Shown one piece after another: positions 24,931 to 32,225 of a stretch of 64,000 bases of DNA (its first letter is position 1; the number at the start of each line of letters is the position of its first letter). Below the pieces are notes generated by a model. That model was given only the letters and a program-made list of their open reading frames with translations. It was not told the DNA's origin and did no database searches. Where the stretch lies: the NCBI RefSeq assembly GCF_000717275.1, contig NZ_JNYV01000002.1, positions 1,054,001 to 1,118,000 of the forward strand. The letters run 5' to 3'. The stretch comes from Kitasatospora arboriphila (GTDB taxonomy: Bacteria > Actinomycetota > Actinomycetes > Mycobacteriales > Mycobacteriaceae). The position numbers and the translations under genes were made by a program.

Positions 24931-26063
24931 GCGTTTGCACCGGGCGTCGCGATTTTGACCATGTCGGAAGGCGATTCCGGAAGCCGCTTCGACCGGGCGC
25001 GGGTTGCCCGGCTGCCTCGGCTGGGGTGGGTCAGCAGCCACAAGAAGAACGGCGCTCCCACCGCCGCGGTCACGATTCCTATCGGCAATTCGGCCGGCGC
25101 TCGTACCAGTCGGGCTGCGATGTCGGCAACGGTGAGAAAAGAGGCACCAAGCAAGGTGGCTGTGATCAGCACGCGTCGGTGATCGGCGCCGACAAGCAGT
25201 CGCGCGATATGAGGGACGACAAGGCCGACGAATCCGATTCCCCCGGCGACTGCCACGATGGCGCCGGACGCCAGAGCGGTGATGAGCATCAGCATCAGCT
25301 GCAGCCGAGCAACATTGATACCCAACGTGGCGGTGAGATCGGTGCCCGCAGACAGAGCATTGAGCCGCTGGGCATTCACGAGCAGCACAGCGATCGCCAG
25401 GATGACGATGACCGCCACCAACGGCAAGTCATCCCAGGTCGCGCCCGCCACACTGCCCAAGCTCCAAAACAATACGCGCTGAACTTGATTCGGCGTGGCC
25501 AGGATTTGCAGAAAGTATGTGAACGACGACACGAGGTAGCCAACAGCGACCCCGGCCAGTACCAGCCGGGCCGGCGGCCAACTGCCGTTCTGCCTACCCA
25601 GCACGAATACCGCCGCGAACGCGAGTAATCCGCCGATGAACGCTGCCCCGGACATCGACAGTCCACCGAGTGCCGCGCCCCCGCCCACGATGACGGCAAC
25701 CGCCCCGAGTGACGCCCCCGGCATGATTCCTATCAAGTAGGGGTCGCCGAGGGGATTGCGTACAACCGCCTGAATGACGACGCCACAAATGGCGAGGCCG
25801 GCACCCACGACGACGGCCATCAGCGTGCGCGGCATCCTGATCGACCAGACGATCTGCTCATCTACTGTACTGGGCGAACCCGGTCCGACACCCAGGTGCG
25901 CTCCGATGACCTCGAGAACCGCCGGAATCCCTACCGCTACCGCTCCCGAACAGATGGACGCAAGAGCCGCTAACACCACGGCGATACCAAGGAGCGCGAC
26001 GAGTATGCGAAATCTCCGCGGGGTCGCTGCCAAGGGGCCGGACACCACAGTTGCGCCCTCCAC
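24927..26063 (-). CDS. ABC importer permease (FecCD family)
   Basis: A 378-residue permease with about ten membrane segments and FecCD signatures: RMPRTLMAVVVGAGLAICGV, NPLGDPYLIG and FVGLVVPHIARLLVG. GTG at 26063 has GGAGGT seven bases upstream. First gene of a three-gene operon with 4-bp overlaps at both junctions. A Fur/Zur-like site directly precedes the ribosome site, so uptake of a metal complex under metal starvation is the likely role. Confidence 0.92.
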   Translation of the reverse strand: MEGATVVSGPLAATPRRFRILVALLGIAVVLAALASICSGAVAVGIPAVLEVIGAHLGVGPGSPSTVDEQIVWSIRMPRTLMAVVVGAGLAICGVVIQAVVRNPLGDPYLIGIMPGASLGAVAVIVGGGAALGGLSMSGAAFIGGLLAFAAVFVLGRQNGSWPPARLVLAGVAVGYLVSSFTYFLQILATPNQVQRVLFWSLGSVAGATWDDLPLVAVIVILAIAVLLVNAQRLNALSAGTDLTATLGINVARLQLMLMLITALASGAIVAVAGGIGFVGLVVPHIARLLVGADHRRVLITATLLGASFLTVADIAARLVRAPAELPIGIVTAAVGAPFFLWLLTHPSRGSRATRARSKRLPESPSDMVKIATPGANA

Positions 26064-26081
26064 CGACAGACCTCCAGTAAA

Positions 26082-26102
26082 TGAAAACGATTATCGTTAC
26101 TA
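26082..26102. promoter_or_regulatory. Fur/Zur-like operator upstream of ABC importer
   Basis: Contains the perfect 13-bp palindrome AACGATTATCGTT (26086-26098) in an AT-rich context beginning TGAAAACG. It resembles actinobacterial Zur boxes and lies just upstream of the SD of the permease gene. Fifteen of 21 positions match the site at 27105-27125. Confidence 0.6.
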
Positions 26103-26163
26103 TAAACCGATGGTGTGGGTGTTCTGCAACCGAGGTGAGTCGTGGATCCGGCATATACCGCCG

Positions 26164-27018
26164 CTAGTCGCTGTCGCCGGAGTCCTGGGTTCGACCTGAG
26201 ACGATGAGGCTGTCGCACTTGATCTCGCTGATGCCCCGCTCGGTGAGCAGTGCAAGGAATCGATCTCGAACGTCTGCGATGTGACCGGCATCGAGATCAA
26301 GGAGATGGCCCCGCAGTCCGCTGCCCAGGACCAGTGCCCAGCCGAAGTCATCGCTTCGGGGCACCCGGATCCGCTCGACTGTAGTGGTGACGTCAACGGC
26401 CCCCAGCGAGCTTGCCCATGCACTGATCTTCGCCTCGGTGTCGATGCGGGTGATCGGGTGTGGCTGTCCGTCCGCGCTGCCGCCGAACGCGCCGGGTCCG
26501 TCGCTCCGCGCCGTCACCGCTTCGAGAAAGGCCTTCGTGAAGTCGTAAAGCGCGTCGTCGTGCCACACAGTGAAGGCAAATCGCCCACCCGGACGGACTG
26601 CGCGCAGCAACGTTGTCACGTCGGAGTCCATCGACGGTAGGAAGAAGACTCCGTACGCACAGCACACGGCGTCGAAGCGGCGGTCGAACCGCATCTTAGT
26701 GACATCGCCTGTGCGAAATTCGATGTTGCGCAGAGCTTGTCGTTCAGCGGCGGCCTTTCCCAAAGCGAGCAGGTCCGCAGCGAGATCTACCGCCAGGACC
26801 TGGCCGGAAGGTGCCACTGCTACCGCGGCTGGAAGCGCGCTTGCGCCGCTGCCTGCGCACGCATCGAGGACGTGGTCACCGGGACGCAAGTTCAAGGCCT
26901 TGACGGTCGCGGCGCCGGCCGGTCCCCACACGTAGGGCGTGACTTCGTCGAAATGACTGCCCGACGCGTTGAAGATCTCAGCCAGCGAACGCGGCTTGGT
27001 CGATGTGCTCTCACTCAT
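26164..27018 (-). CDS. Class I SAM-dependent methyltransferase
   Basis: A 284-residue methyltransferase with the UbiE/Methyltransf_11 core: VLDACAGSGASALPAA (motif I), LAVDLAADLLALGKAAAER and DAVCCAYGVFFLPSMD. Substrate unknown. It ends 100 bp upstream of the ABC permease start on the same strand and carries its own Fur/Zur-like site at 27105-27125, so it is probably co-expressed with the importer. A role in making or modifying a metal chelator, or in sparing metal, is inference. Confidence 0.85.
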   Translation of the reverse strand: MSESTSTKPRSLAEIFNASGSHFDEVTPYVWGPAGAATVKALNLRPGDHVLDACAGSGASALPAAVAVAPSGQVLAVDLAADLLALGKAAAERQALRNIEFRTGDVTKMRFDRRFDAVCCAYGVFFLPSMDSDVTTLLRAVRPGGRFAFTVWHDDALYDFTKAFLEAVTARSDGPGAFGGSADGQPHPITRIDTEAKISAWASSLGAVDVTTTVERIRVPRSDDFGWALVLGSGLRGHLLDLDAGHIADVRDRFLALLTERGISEIKCDSLIVSGRTQDSGDSD

Positions 27019-27104
27019 GGCTGTATCCCCACCATCTCCGAACGCGGTGTTCAGGTCCGATCAGGTCATCGGGTTGTCCGTCCGCACGATCCACCAAATC
27101 CTAA

Positions 27105-27125
27105 TGACACTGATTGTCGTTATCA
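27105..27125. promoter_or_regulatory. Second Fur/Zur-like operator, upstream of methyltransferase
   Basis: On the minus strand it reads TGATAACGACAATC followed by AGTGTCA. TAACGAnAATC is shared with the importer site. It lies 87 bp upstream of the methyltransferase ATG. It is less palindromic than the first site. Confidence 0.5.
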
Positions 27126-27247
27126 ATAGGGTGCGGGTGCTGGAGATAGCCCGATGGCGTTGAGTGCGATGGGAACGGTGTGCTCTTCGGCCCAGAGATT
27201 TGGAGTGCTATACGAGGTCCACGCGAAAGCTGTAACAGCGCAGGGTC

Positions 27248-27610
27248 TTACGCGGTGTCGCTTGATGCATCGCGATCGGCCAGACCCAGGTGTTCGATGT
27301 GGTAGATCGCCTCGTCGAGCAGCATCGCGACGTGGTTGTCGTAGAGCCGGTAGGTGACGTTGCGTCCCACCCTGGTGCCGGTGACCAACCCCAACGCCCG
27401 AAGCAGGCGCAGCTGATGCGAGACCGCGGACTGCTCCATGTCGACGGCTTCGGCCAGAGCGGTGACTCCGAGTGGACTGTGTCGTAGCTCGGTGAGGATC
27501 CGCAACCGGCTCGGGGTGGCCAATGCCTGCAATGTGGCGGCAACGGTGGCGGCGGACTCGGCATCAAGATGCGCCGGCGGCGCTGTTTTGCCCTCGACTC
27601 CGTGACCCAT
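27248..27610 (-). CDS. nmtR: ArsR-family Ni/Co sensor NmtR
   Basis: A 120-residue ArsR/SmtB repressor. The N-terminus MGHGVEGK matches mycobacterial NmtR, whose Gly2/His3 take part in nickel binding. The helix-5 metal site is complete: Asp91, His93, His104 and His107 (D-x-H-x10-H-x2-H), the same numbering as NmtR. The DNA-reading helix is MEQSAVSHQLRLLRALGL. ATG at 27610 is supported by this match and by the leaderless -10 TATGAT six bases upstream. Divergent from the P-type ATPase it should repress. Confidence 0.9.
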   Translation of the reverse strand: MGHGVEGKTAPPAHLDAESAATVAATLQALATPSRLRILTELRHSPLGVTALAEAVDMEQSAVSHQLRLLRALGLVTGTRVGRNVTYRLYDNHVAMLLDEAIYHIEHLGLADRDASSDTA

Positions 27611-27616
27611 GCACCG

Positions 27617-27667
27617 ATCATAGTCAATCTGCACGCATGTACACCTCTTCATGCGTACGTGTATGGT
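27617..27667. promoter_or_regulatory. Divergent nmtR/ctpJ promoters around an inverted repeat
   Basis: Minus-strand -10 TATGAT (27622-27617) serves nmtR and plus-strand -10 TATGGT (27662-27667) serves the ATPase. Between them lies ACGCATG-N10-CATGCGT (27633-27656), a perfect 7-bp inverted repeat over the -35 regions of both, the expected NmtR operator. Confidence 0.6.
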
Positions 27668-27678
27668 TCGGTGAAACG

Positions 27679-29664
27679 ATGTCCTCGAGTGCGGAAGCTG
27701 GCATGACGACCGAAACACCTACTCCCGTCACGGCTGCCGGTGGCGTTGGTGACGCCAGGCGCGGTACCCGGTTGTTGTCCATCGATGAGGTTCGCTGGGC
27801 TTCGCTTGCGTTGGCGCTGTTCGTTTTTGGCCTGATTCTCCAGCTGTCGCCGCTACCTGACTGGACGTTCTGGGCGGCGTACCTGGCGTGCTACGTGGCC
27901 GGCGGGTGGGAACCGGCCATCGAGGGGCTACGGGCGTTGCGCGAGCGCACCCTGGACGTCGACTTGCTCATGATCGTTGCCGCCATCGGTGCGGCGGCGA
28001 TCGGCCAGATCTTCGACGGTGCCCTGCTGATCGTCATCTTTGCCACCTCGGGCGCACTCGAAGCAGTCTTGACCCGACGCACGGCCGATTCGGTTCGGGG
28101 ACTGTTGGACTTGGCGCCTGCACAAGCATGCCGGGTCGACGAACGAGGCAACGAGACAACGGTGGACGCGGCTGGCCTCGCCATCGGCGACATCATCATG
28201 GTCCGCCCGGGCGAACGTATCGCCGGCGATGGGACGGTGATCTCGGGCGCAAGCGAGGTCGACCAGTCGACGATAACCGGTGAGTCGATGCCAGCCGAGA
28301 AAGTGCCCGGCGCCGAGGTGTTTGCGGGGACCATGAACGGCACCGGCGCCTTGACCATCCGGGTCGACAGAGAACCCTCGGATACCGTCATCGCACGGAT
28401 CGTGACGATGGTCGAAGAAGCTTCGTCGACCAAGGCCGCAACCCAGTTGTTCATCGAGCGGGTGGAACAGTATTACTCGACCATCGTGGTGGCGGCCACG
28501 CTCGTAATTTTCGCTGTACCTTTGCTTTTCGGAGCCGAACTCGACTCCGCGTTGCTACGGGCGATGACGTTCATGATCGTCGCATCACCGTGTGCGGTGG
28601 TGCTGGCGACAATGCCACCCCTTCTTGCCGCCATGGCCACCGCCGCCCGCAACGGTGTGCTGGTCAAGTCGGCCGTTGTGATGGAGCAACTCCGGGCCAT
28701 CGACTTGGTGGCATTCGACAAGACCGGCACAGTCACCGAGGGAACCCCGCGCCTCGTGACGACCCGCGCTCTGCCGGGTGCCACGCTGGACAACCAGGCG
28801 GTTCTTGCAATGGCTGCAGCGGTCGAACGGCACAGTGAACACCCTCTTGCCGCGGCCATCACTGCCGCCGCCGACCGATTCGGACATCCACCGCAGCATG
28901 CAATCGAGTTCGGATCCGCCCCGGGCGCAGGGGTATTCGGCACGATCGACGGACAGCGCATCGACGTCAGTCGGCCGCGGGCACACGGCCCGGGCACCTC
29001 GGAAGAGTCCGCACTCGACACTCTCGTGGTGGAGCTCGAACAAACCGGACTCACCGTTGTTGTTGTCAGTGTCGACCACAATCCGGTGGGACTGCTCGGT
29101 CTACGCGACACCATCCGGGCCGAGAGTTCAGAGACGGTCGCGGCGCTCGCGATACTGACCGGACAGACGCCCATTCTGTTGAGCGGAGACAATCCGCGGG
29201 TGGCGGATGCCATCGCCGGACGGATAGGAATCACTGACATCCGCGCCGAATTGCTGCCACAGGGCAAAGCGGCCGCGGTGCGGGAGCTGCAGCACCAAGG
29301 CCGTACCGTGCTGGTCGTCGGGGACGGAGTCAACGATGCGCCCGCTCTCGCGACAGCTCACGCGGGTGTTGCCATGGGCCGCAGGGGATCCGATCTCGCT
29401 CTCGATACCGCAGACGCGGTTCTGATCGGAGACGATCTCTCTGCGCTCGCGAACGTCATCAGGCTCTCGCAACGAGCGCACCGAATCGTCGTTGCCAACC
29501 TCGCCATCGCCGCAGCGTTCATCATCACCCTGGTGATCTGGGACCTGGCCGCCACGCTGCCGTTGCCACTCGGCGTGGCCGGTCACGAAAGCTCCACGGT
29601 CATCGTTGCACTCAATGGGATGCGTCTGCTGTCTCAACGATCGTGGGGACCGCGCGCCCGCTGA
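27679..29664 (+). CDS. ctpJ: P1B-4-type metal efflux ATPase (CtpJ/CtpD-like)
   Basis: A 661-residue heavy-metal ATPase without an N-terminal metal-binding domain. Visible motifs: TGES (200-203), membrane motif SPC (303-305) in place of CPC, DKTGT with phosphorylated Asp347, GDGVNDAPAL, and a final-membrane HESST followed by NGMRLL. SPC plus a last-helix HE motif define the P1B-4 (Co/Ni/Zn) group. CtpJ beside NmtR in M. tuberculosis exports cobalt and nickel. ATG at 27679 is five bases from the predicted transcription start; MTTETP at 27703 is an alternative start. Confidence 0.88.
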   Translation: MSSSAEAGMTTETPTPVTAAGGVGDARRGTRLLSIDEVRWASLALALFVFGLILQLSPLPDWTFWAAYLACYVAGGWEPAIEGLRALRERTLDVDLLMIVAAIGAAAIGQIFDGALLIVIFATSGALEAVLTRRTADSVRGLLDLAPAQACRVDERGNETTVDAAGLAIGDIIMVRPGERIAGDGTVISGASEVDQSTITGESMPAEKVPGAEVFAGTMNGTGALTIRVDREPSDTVIARIVTMVEEASSTKAATQLFIERVEQYYSTIVVAATLVIFAVPLLFGAELDSALLRAMTFMIVASPCAVVLATMPPLLAAMATAARNGVLVKSAVVMEQLRAIDLVAFDKTGTVTEGTPRLVTTRALPGATLDNQAVLAMAAAVERHSEHPLAAAITAAADRFGHPPQHAIEFGSAPGAGVFGTIDGQRIDVSRPRAHGPGTSEESALDTLVVELEQTGLTVVVVSVDHNPVGLLGLRDTIRAESSETVAALAILTGQTPILLSGDNPRVADAIAGRIGITDIRAELLPQGKAAAVRELQHQGRTVLVVGDGVNDAPALATAHAGVAMGRRGSDLALDTADAVLIGDDLSALANVIRLSQRAHRIVVANLAIAAAFIITLVIWDLAATLPLPLGVAGHESSTVIVALNGMRLLSQRSWGPRAR

Positions 29665-29694
29665 CGATTACCGAGCGTTGCGCGTGTCCAACAG

Positions 29695-29725
29695 TTGCGC
29701 AGTTGCGCACCTATGCGACTAATAT
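29695..29725 (+). promoter_or_regulatory. Promoter with tandem AGTTGCGC repeats before MFS pump
   Basis: AGTTGCGC occurs twice in direct succession (29694-29701 and 29702-29709), then TATGCGACT gives a partial inverted partner. TTGCGC (29695-29700), a 19-bp spacer and TAATAT (29720-29725) form a possible promoter. Candidate operator for the ArsR protein at 31006. Confidence 0.45.
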
Positions 29726-29770
29726 TGGTCTCGAGTGGCCGCAGGCGCGAGATGGAGGGGTCGCGGGGCG

Positions 29771-31000
29771 ATGCTGGAGATCATGCGTAACCGGACGTTC
29801 GGCCGGTTGTTCGCAGCTCAGGTGGTGGCACTCCTGGGGACAGGGCTACTGACCGTGGCGTTGGGTCTGTTGGCGTACGACCTGGCCGGTTCTCGAGCCG
29901 GTGCGGTGTTGGGGACTGCGCTGGCGGTCAAGATGGTGGCGTATGTTGCTGTGGCGCCGGTCATTTCCGCACTCACCGATCGTGTACCGCGCACAGTGTT
30001 GCTGGTTGGAGCGGATGTGGTCAGGGCCGCGGTGGCGGTACTGTTGCCGCTCGTCGATCAGACGTGGCAGGTGTATGTGCTGATTTTTGTGTTGCAAGCC
30101 GCGTCGGCGACGTTCACGCCGGCTTTTCAGTCGATCATTCCGGCCGTCCTGGTCGAAGAAGGCGACTACACCCGAGGCTTGTCGTTGTCGCGGCTCGCCT
30201 ACGACCTCGAATCGCTGGTCAGCCCAGTGCTGGCGGCAGCGCTGCTGACGGTGGTCGGCTACAACTTCCTGTTCCTGGGCACTGTTGCCGGGTTCGTCGC
30301 GTCGGCGTTGTTGGTGATCTCGACGGTGCTGCCGCGGACGATCCCGGCTGATCGGTCGCTGCGGCTGGTCGACCGGATGACACTCGGTGCGCGGGTGATG
30401 GCTGCGAGCCCGGTCTTGCGCGGGTTGTTGGCATTGAACATGGTGGTCGCTGCGGCGACCGCGCTGGTCGTGGTCAACACGGTGGTGTACGTGCGCGACC
30501 TGCTGGGCGGGTCGAACATCGGAGTTGCGTTGACGCTGGGGTGTTTTGGCGCCGGCTCCATGGCGATGGCGCTGGTGCTGCCTCGACTGCTCGCCTCGTT
30601 GTCTGATCGCCGGGTGATGATGACCGGGTCGGCGACGGTGGCTGCCGGGTTGGCGGTCACAACGCTGGTTCTGGTGATTGCACCCCCCACGACAGCGGGA
30701 TGGATTGTGCTGGGCGCAGTCTGGATCGTGCTGGGCGCGGGCACCTCGCTGATCACGACGCCGTCCGCGGGGCTGTTGCGTGCCTACTCCGACGAGCAGA
30801 ATCGGTCGTCGGTGTTCACTGCGCAATTCTCGCTGTCACATGCCTGTTTCATTCTGACCTACCCGCTGGCCGGGTGGGTCGGTGCCCAAATCGGACAGGT
30901 CAGCGCATCGCTGGCATCAACGGTGCTCGCTACACTCGCAGCATTGGTCGCTGCCCGGATCTGGCCGGCGCGACTCGAGGTGGTGTCTGCAGGAAGGTAG
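29771..31000 (+). CDS. MFS efflux transporter in an ArsR operon
   Basis: A 409-residue MFS protein with about twelve membrane segments (LFAAQVVALLGTGLLTVALG; PAFQSIIPAVLVEEGDYTRG), of the MFS_1/EntS-like drug or metal efflux type. ATG at 29771 has GGAGGGG about 11 bases upstream. The ArsR gene follows after 5 bp. Position after the CtpJ-like ATPase and before a metal-site ArsR makes a role in metal or metal-complex export likely, though the family also exports drugs. Confidence 0.82.
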   Translation: MLEIMRNRTFGRLFAAQVVALLGTGLLTVALGLLAYDLAGSRAGAVLGTALAVKMVAYVAVAPVISALTDRVPRTVLLVGADVVRAAVAVLLPLVDQTWQVYVLIFVLQAASATFTPAFQSIIPAVLVEEGDYTRGLSLSRLAYDLESLVSPVLAAALLTVVGYNFLFLGTVAGFVASALLVISTVLPRTIPADRSLRLVDRMTLGARVMAASPVLRGLLALNMVVAAATALVVVNTVVYVRDLLGGSNIGVALTLGCFGAGSMAMALVLPRLLASLSDRRVMMTGSATVAAGLAVTTLVLVIAPPTTAGWIVLGAVWIVLGAGTSLITTPSAGLLRAYSDEQNRSSVFTAQFSLSHACFILTYPLAGWVGAQIGQVSASLASTVLATLAALVAARIWPARLEVVSAGR

Positions 31001-31005
31001 ATGTG

Positions 31006-31365
31006 ATGAAGCCAGTGAAGAAAGCATCTACTGCGAGCCTGGTCCATCCCGGGGCGCCCGATCGTCAGCGCCTGGACTCCGCGACCGCCACCTTTCGCAT
31101 GCTGGCCGATCCGACTCGCCTGCATATCTTGTGGATCCTGACCCGCGGTGAGGCTGATGTCGCTGCTCTCATCGAACAGACCGGAAGCTCCAAGACGTCT
31201 GTGAGCCAACATCTGGCCAAGCTGCGCTTCAGCGGCCTGGTCAGTACCCGTAAGGAAGGCCGCCGGGTCATCTACCGGATCGTCGACGGGCACCTGACCC
31301 GACTGATTCTCGAAGGAATCAACCACGCCGACCACATGGTGACCGGCGAGCCGCCCCACGAGTAG
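31006..31365 (+). CDS. ArsR-family metal sensor with helix-5 site (KmtR/CzrA-like)
   Basis: A 119-residue ArsR repressor. The DNA-binding helix reads SSKTSVSQHLAKLRFSGL. The helix-5 site is complete: Asp94, His96, His107, His110 (D-x-H-x10-H-x2-H), as in CzrA- and NmtR-type Zn/Co/Ni sensors. The rest of the protein is unlike NmtR at 27610 and closer to KmtR in the TFRMLADPTRLHIL part. ATG at 31006 has AGGAAGG upstream; GTG 31003 is possible. Second gene of the MFS operon, so it is likely autoregulatory. Confidence 0.88.
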   Translation: MKPVKKASTASLVHPGAPDRQRLDSATATFRMLADPTRLHILWILTRGEADVAALIEQTGSSKTSVSQHLAKLRFSGLVSTRKEGRRVIYRIVDGHLTRLILEGINHADHMVTGEPPHE

Positions 31366-31414
31366 ACGCGCGGGTGTCGCCAGTCCGGTCGCTCAGAAAA
31401 GTTGCGCTATAAGG

Positions 31415-32140
31415 TCATTCGTTCTCCGACACCGACAAGAGTGTCGTCAGTTGCGCCTCCAAAGCGGCCTTCGTCAGCTCGAGTCCGGACAGGGGGCCGT
31501 CGCCGTTCTCGTGCTCCAACAGTGCGAGCAGAATGTGTTCGGTCCCGACGTTGTCGGCGCCCAAGCGCAGCGCTTCCCGGAAAGTCAGCTCGAGGACCTT
31601 CTTGGCCGACGTGTCAAACGGTATGAGGGCCGGTAGGTCCGACGATTTTTCGGGAAGTGTGTCCATCACGGTCGCGCGCACAGCATCCAGCGATACACCG
31701 ACACCGGTGAGGATTCTCGCAGCCATCGAGTCGGAGTCGCCGACGAGACCCAAAACCAGGTGACCAGTGGTGATTTCGGCGTGATTGGAAGCGCGCGCTT
31801 CTTCCTGCGAGTTGACCACGACATTTCGAGCACGCAGTGTGAATCGGTTGAACCCCTGGCTGGGGTCGAGGGCGGGCGTTGATGCGGGCTTGGGCACGAA
31901 GCGCTTTTGCGCTGCCTGTTTGCTGACGCCCATGCTGGCGCCGATGTCGGTCCAGGACGCGCCCGATCTCCGCGCCTGGTCGACGAAGTGGCCGATCAGG
32001 TGGTCGGCGACATCTCCGAGATGATCGGCAGTGAGTACGGCGGTGGACAGTTGCTCAAGAGTGTCGCTGTGCACCTTGGTGATGGCTTCGATCAGGTCGT
32101 CGAGGCGGACCTGCTTGACGGGAGCTGGAGTAGTAGTCAT
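31415..32140 (-). CDS. ClpC-N-domain protein with N-terminal HTH, no ATPase
   Basis: A 241-residue protein. Residues 1-95 carry a helix-turn-helix (SWTDIGASMGVSKQAAQKRF). Residues 100-240 are two Clp N repeats (FTLRARNVVVNSQEEA; TSAKKVLELTFREAL, then TEHILLALLEHE). The AAA modules of ClpC are absent. It could read DNA with one half and dock Clp substrates, arginine-phosphate-like ligands or adaptors with the other. ATG at 32140 directly follows a promoter that contains two palindromes, which suggests autoregulation. No known gene name. Confidence 0.85.
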   Translation of the reverse strand: MTTTPAPVKQVRLDDLIEAITKVHSDTLEQLSTAVLTADHLGDVADHLIGHFVDQARRSGASWTDIGASMGVSKQAAQKRFVPKPASTPALDPSQGFNRFTLRARNVVVNSQEEARASNHAEITTGHLVLGLVGDSDSMAARILTGVGVSLDAVRATVMDTLPEKSSDLPALIPFDTSAKKVLELTFREALRLGADNVGTEHILLALLEHENGDGPLSGLELTKAALEAQLTTLLSVSENE

Positions 32141-32190
32141 GCCGTCAACCGTAGGTTGACGGTATGGAAACGTCAACCGTAGGTTGACGG
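32141..32190 (-). promoter_or_regulatory. Double palindromic operator with embedded leaderless promoter
   Basis: The palindrome GTCAACCGTAGGTTGAC occurs twice, centred at 32152 and 32180, 28 bp apart. Perfect arms extend to 9 bp in the first and 8 bp in the second. On the minus strand TTGACG (32176-32171) of the distal copy is the -35, a 17-bp spacer follows, and TACGGT (32153-32148) at the centre of the proximal copy is the -10; ATG begins seven bases later. Both operator copies therefore overlap core promoter elements. Confidence 0.8.
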
Positions 32191-32225
32191 AACCAACCGG
32201 GATGCCGGCAACTGCCGGTTCTGGC

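Noticed and set aside
29846..30826. 326-codon minus-strand frame opposite the MFS pump
   Set aside because: Composition is His/Arg/Gln-rich noise; the MFS protein on the other strand is unmistakable.
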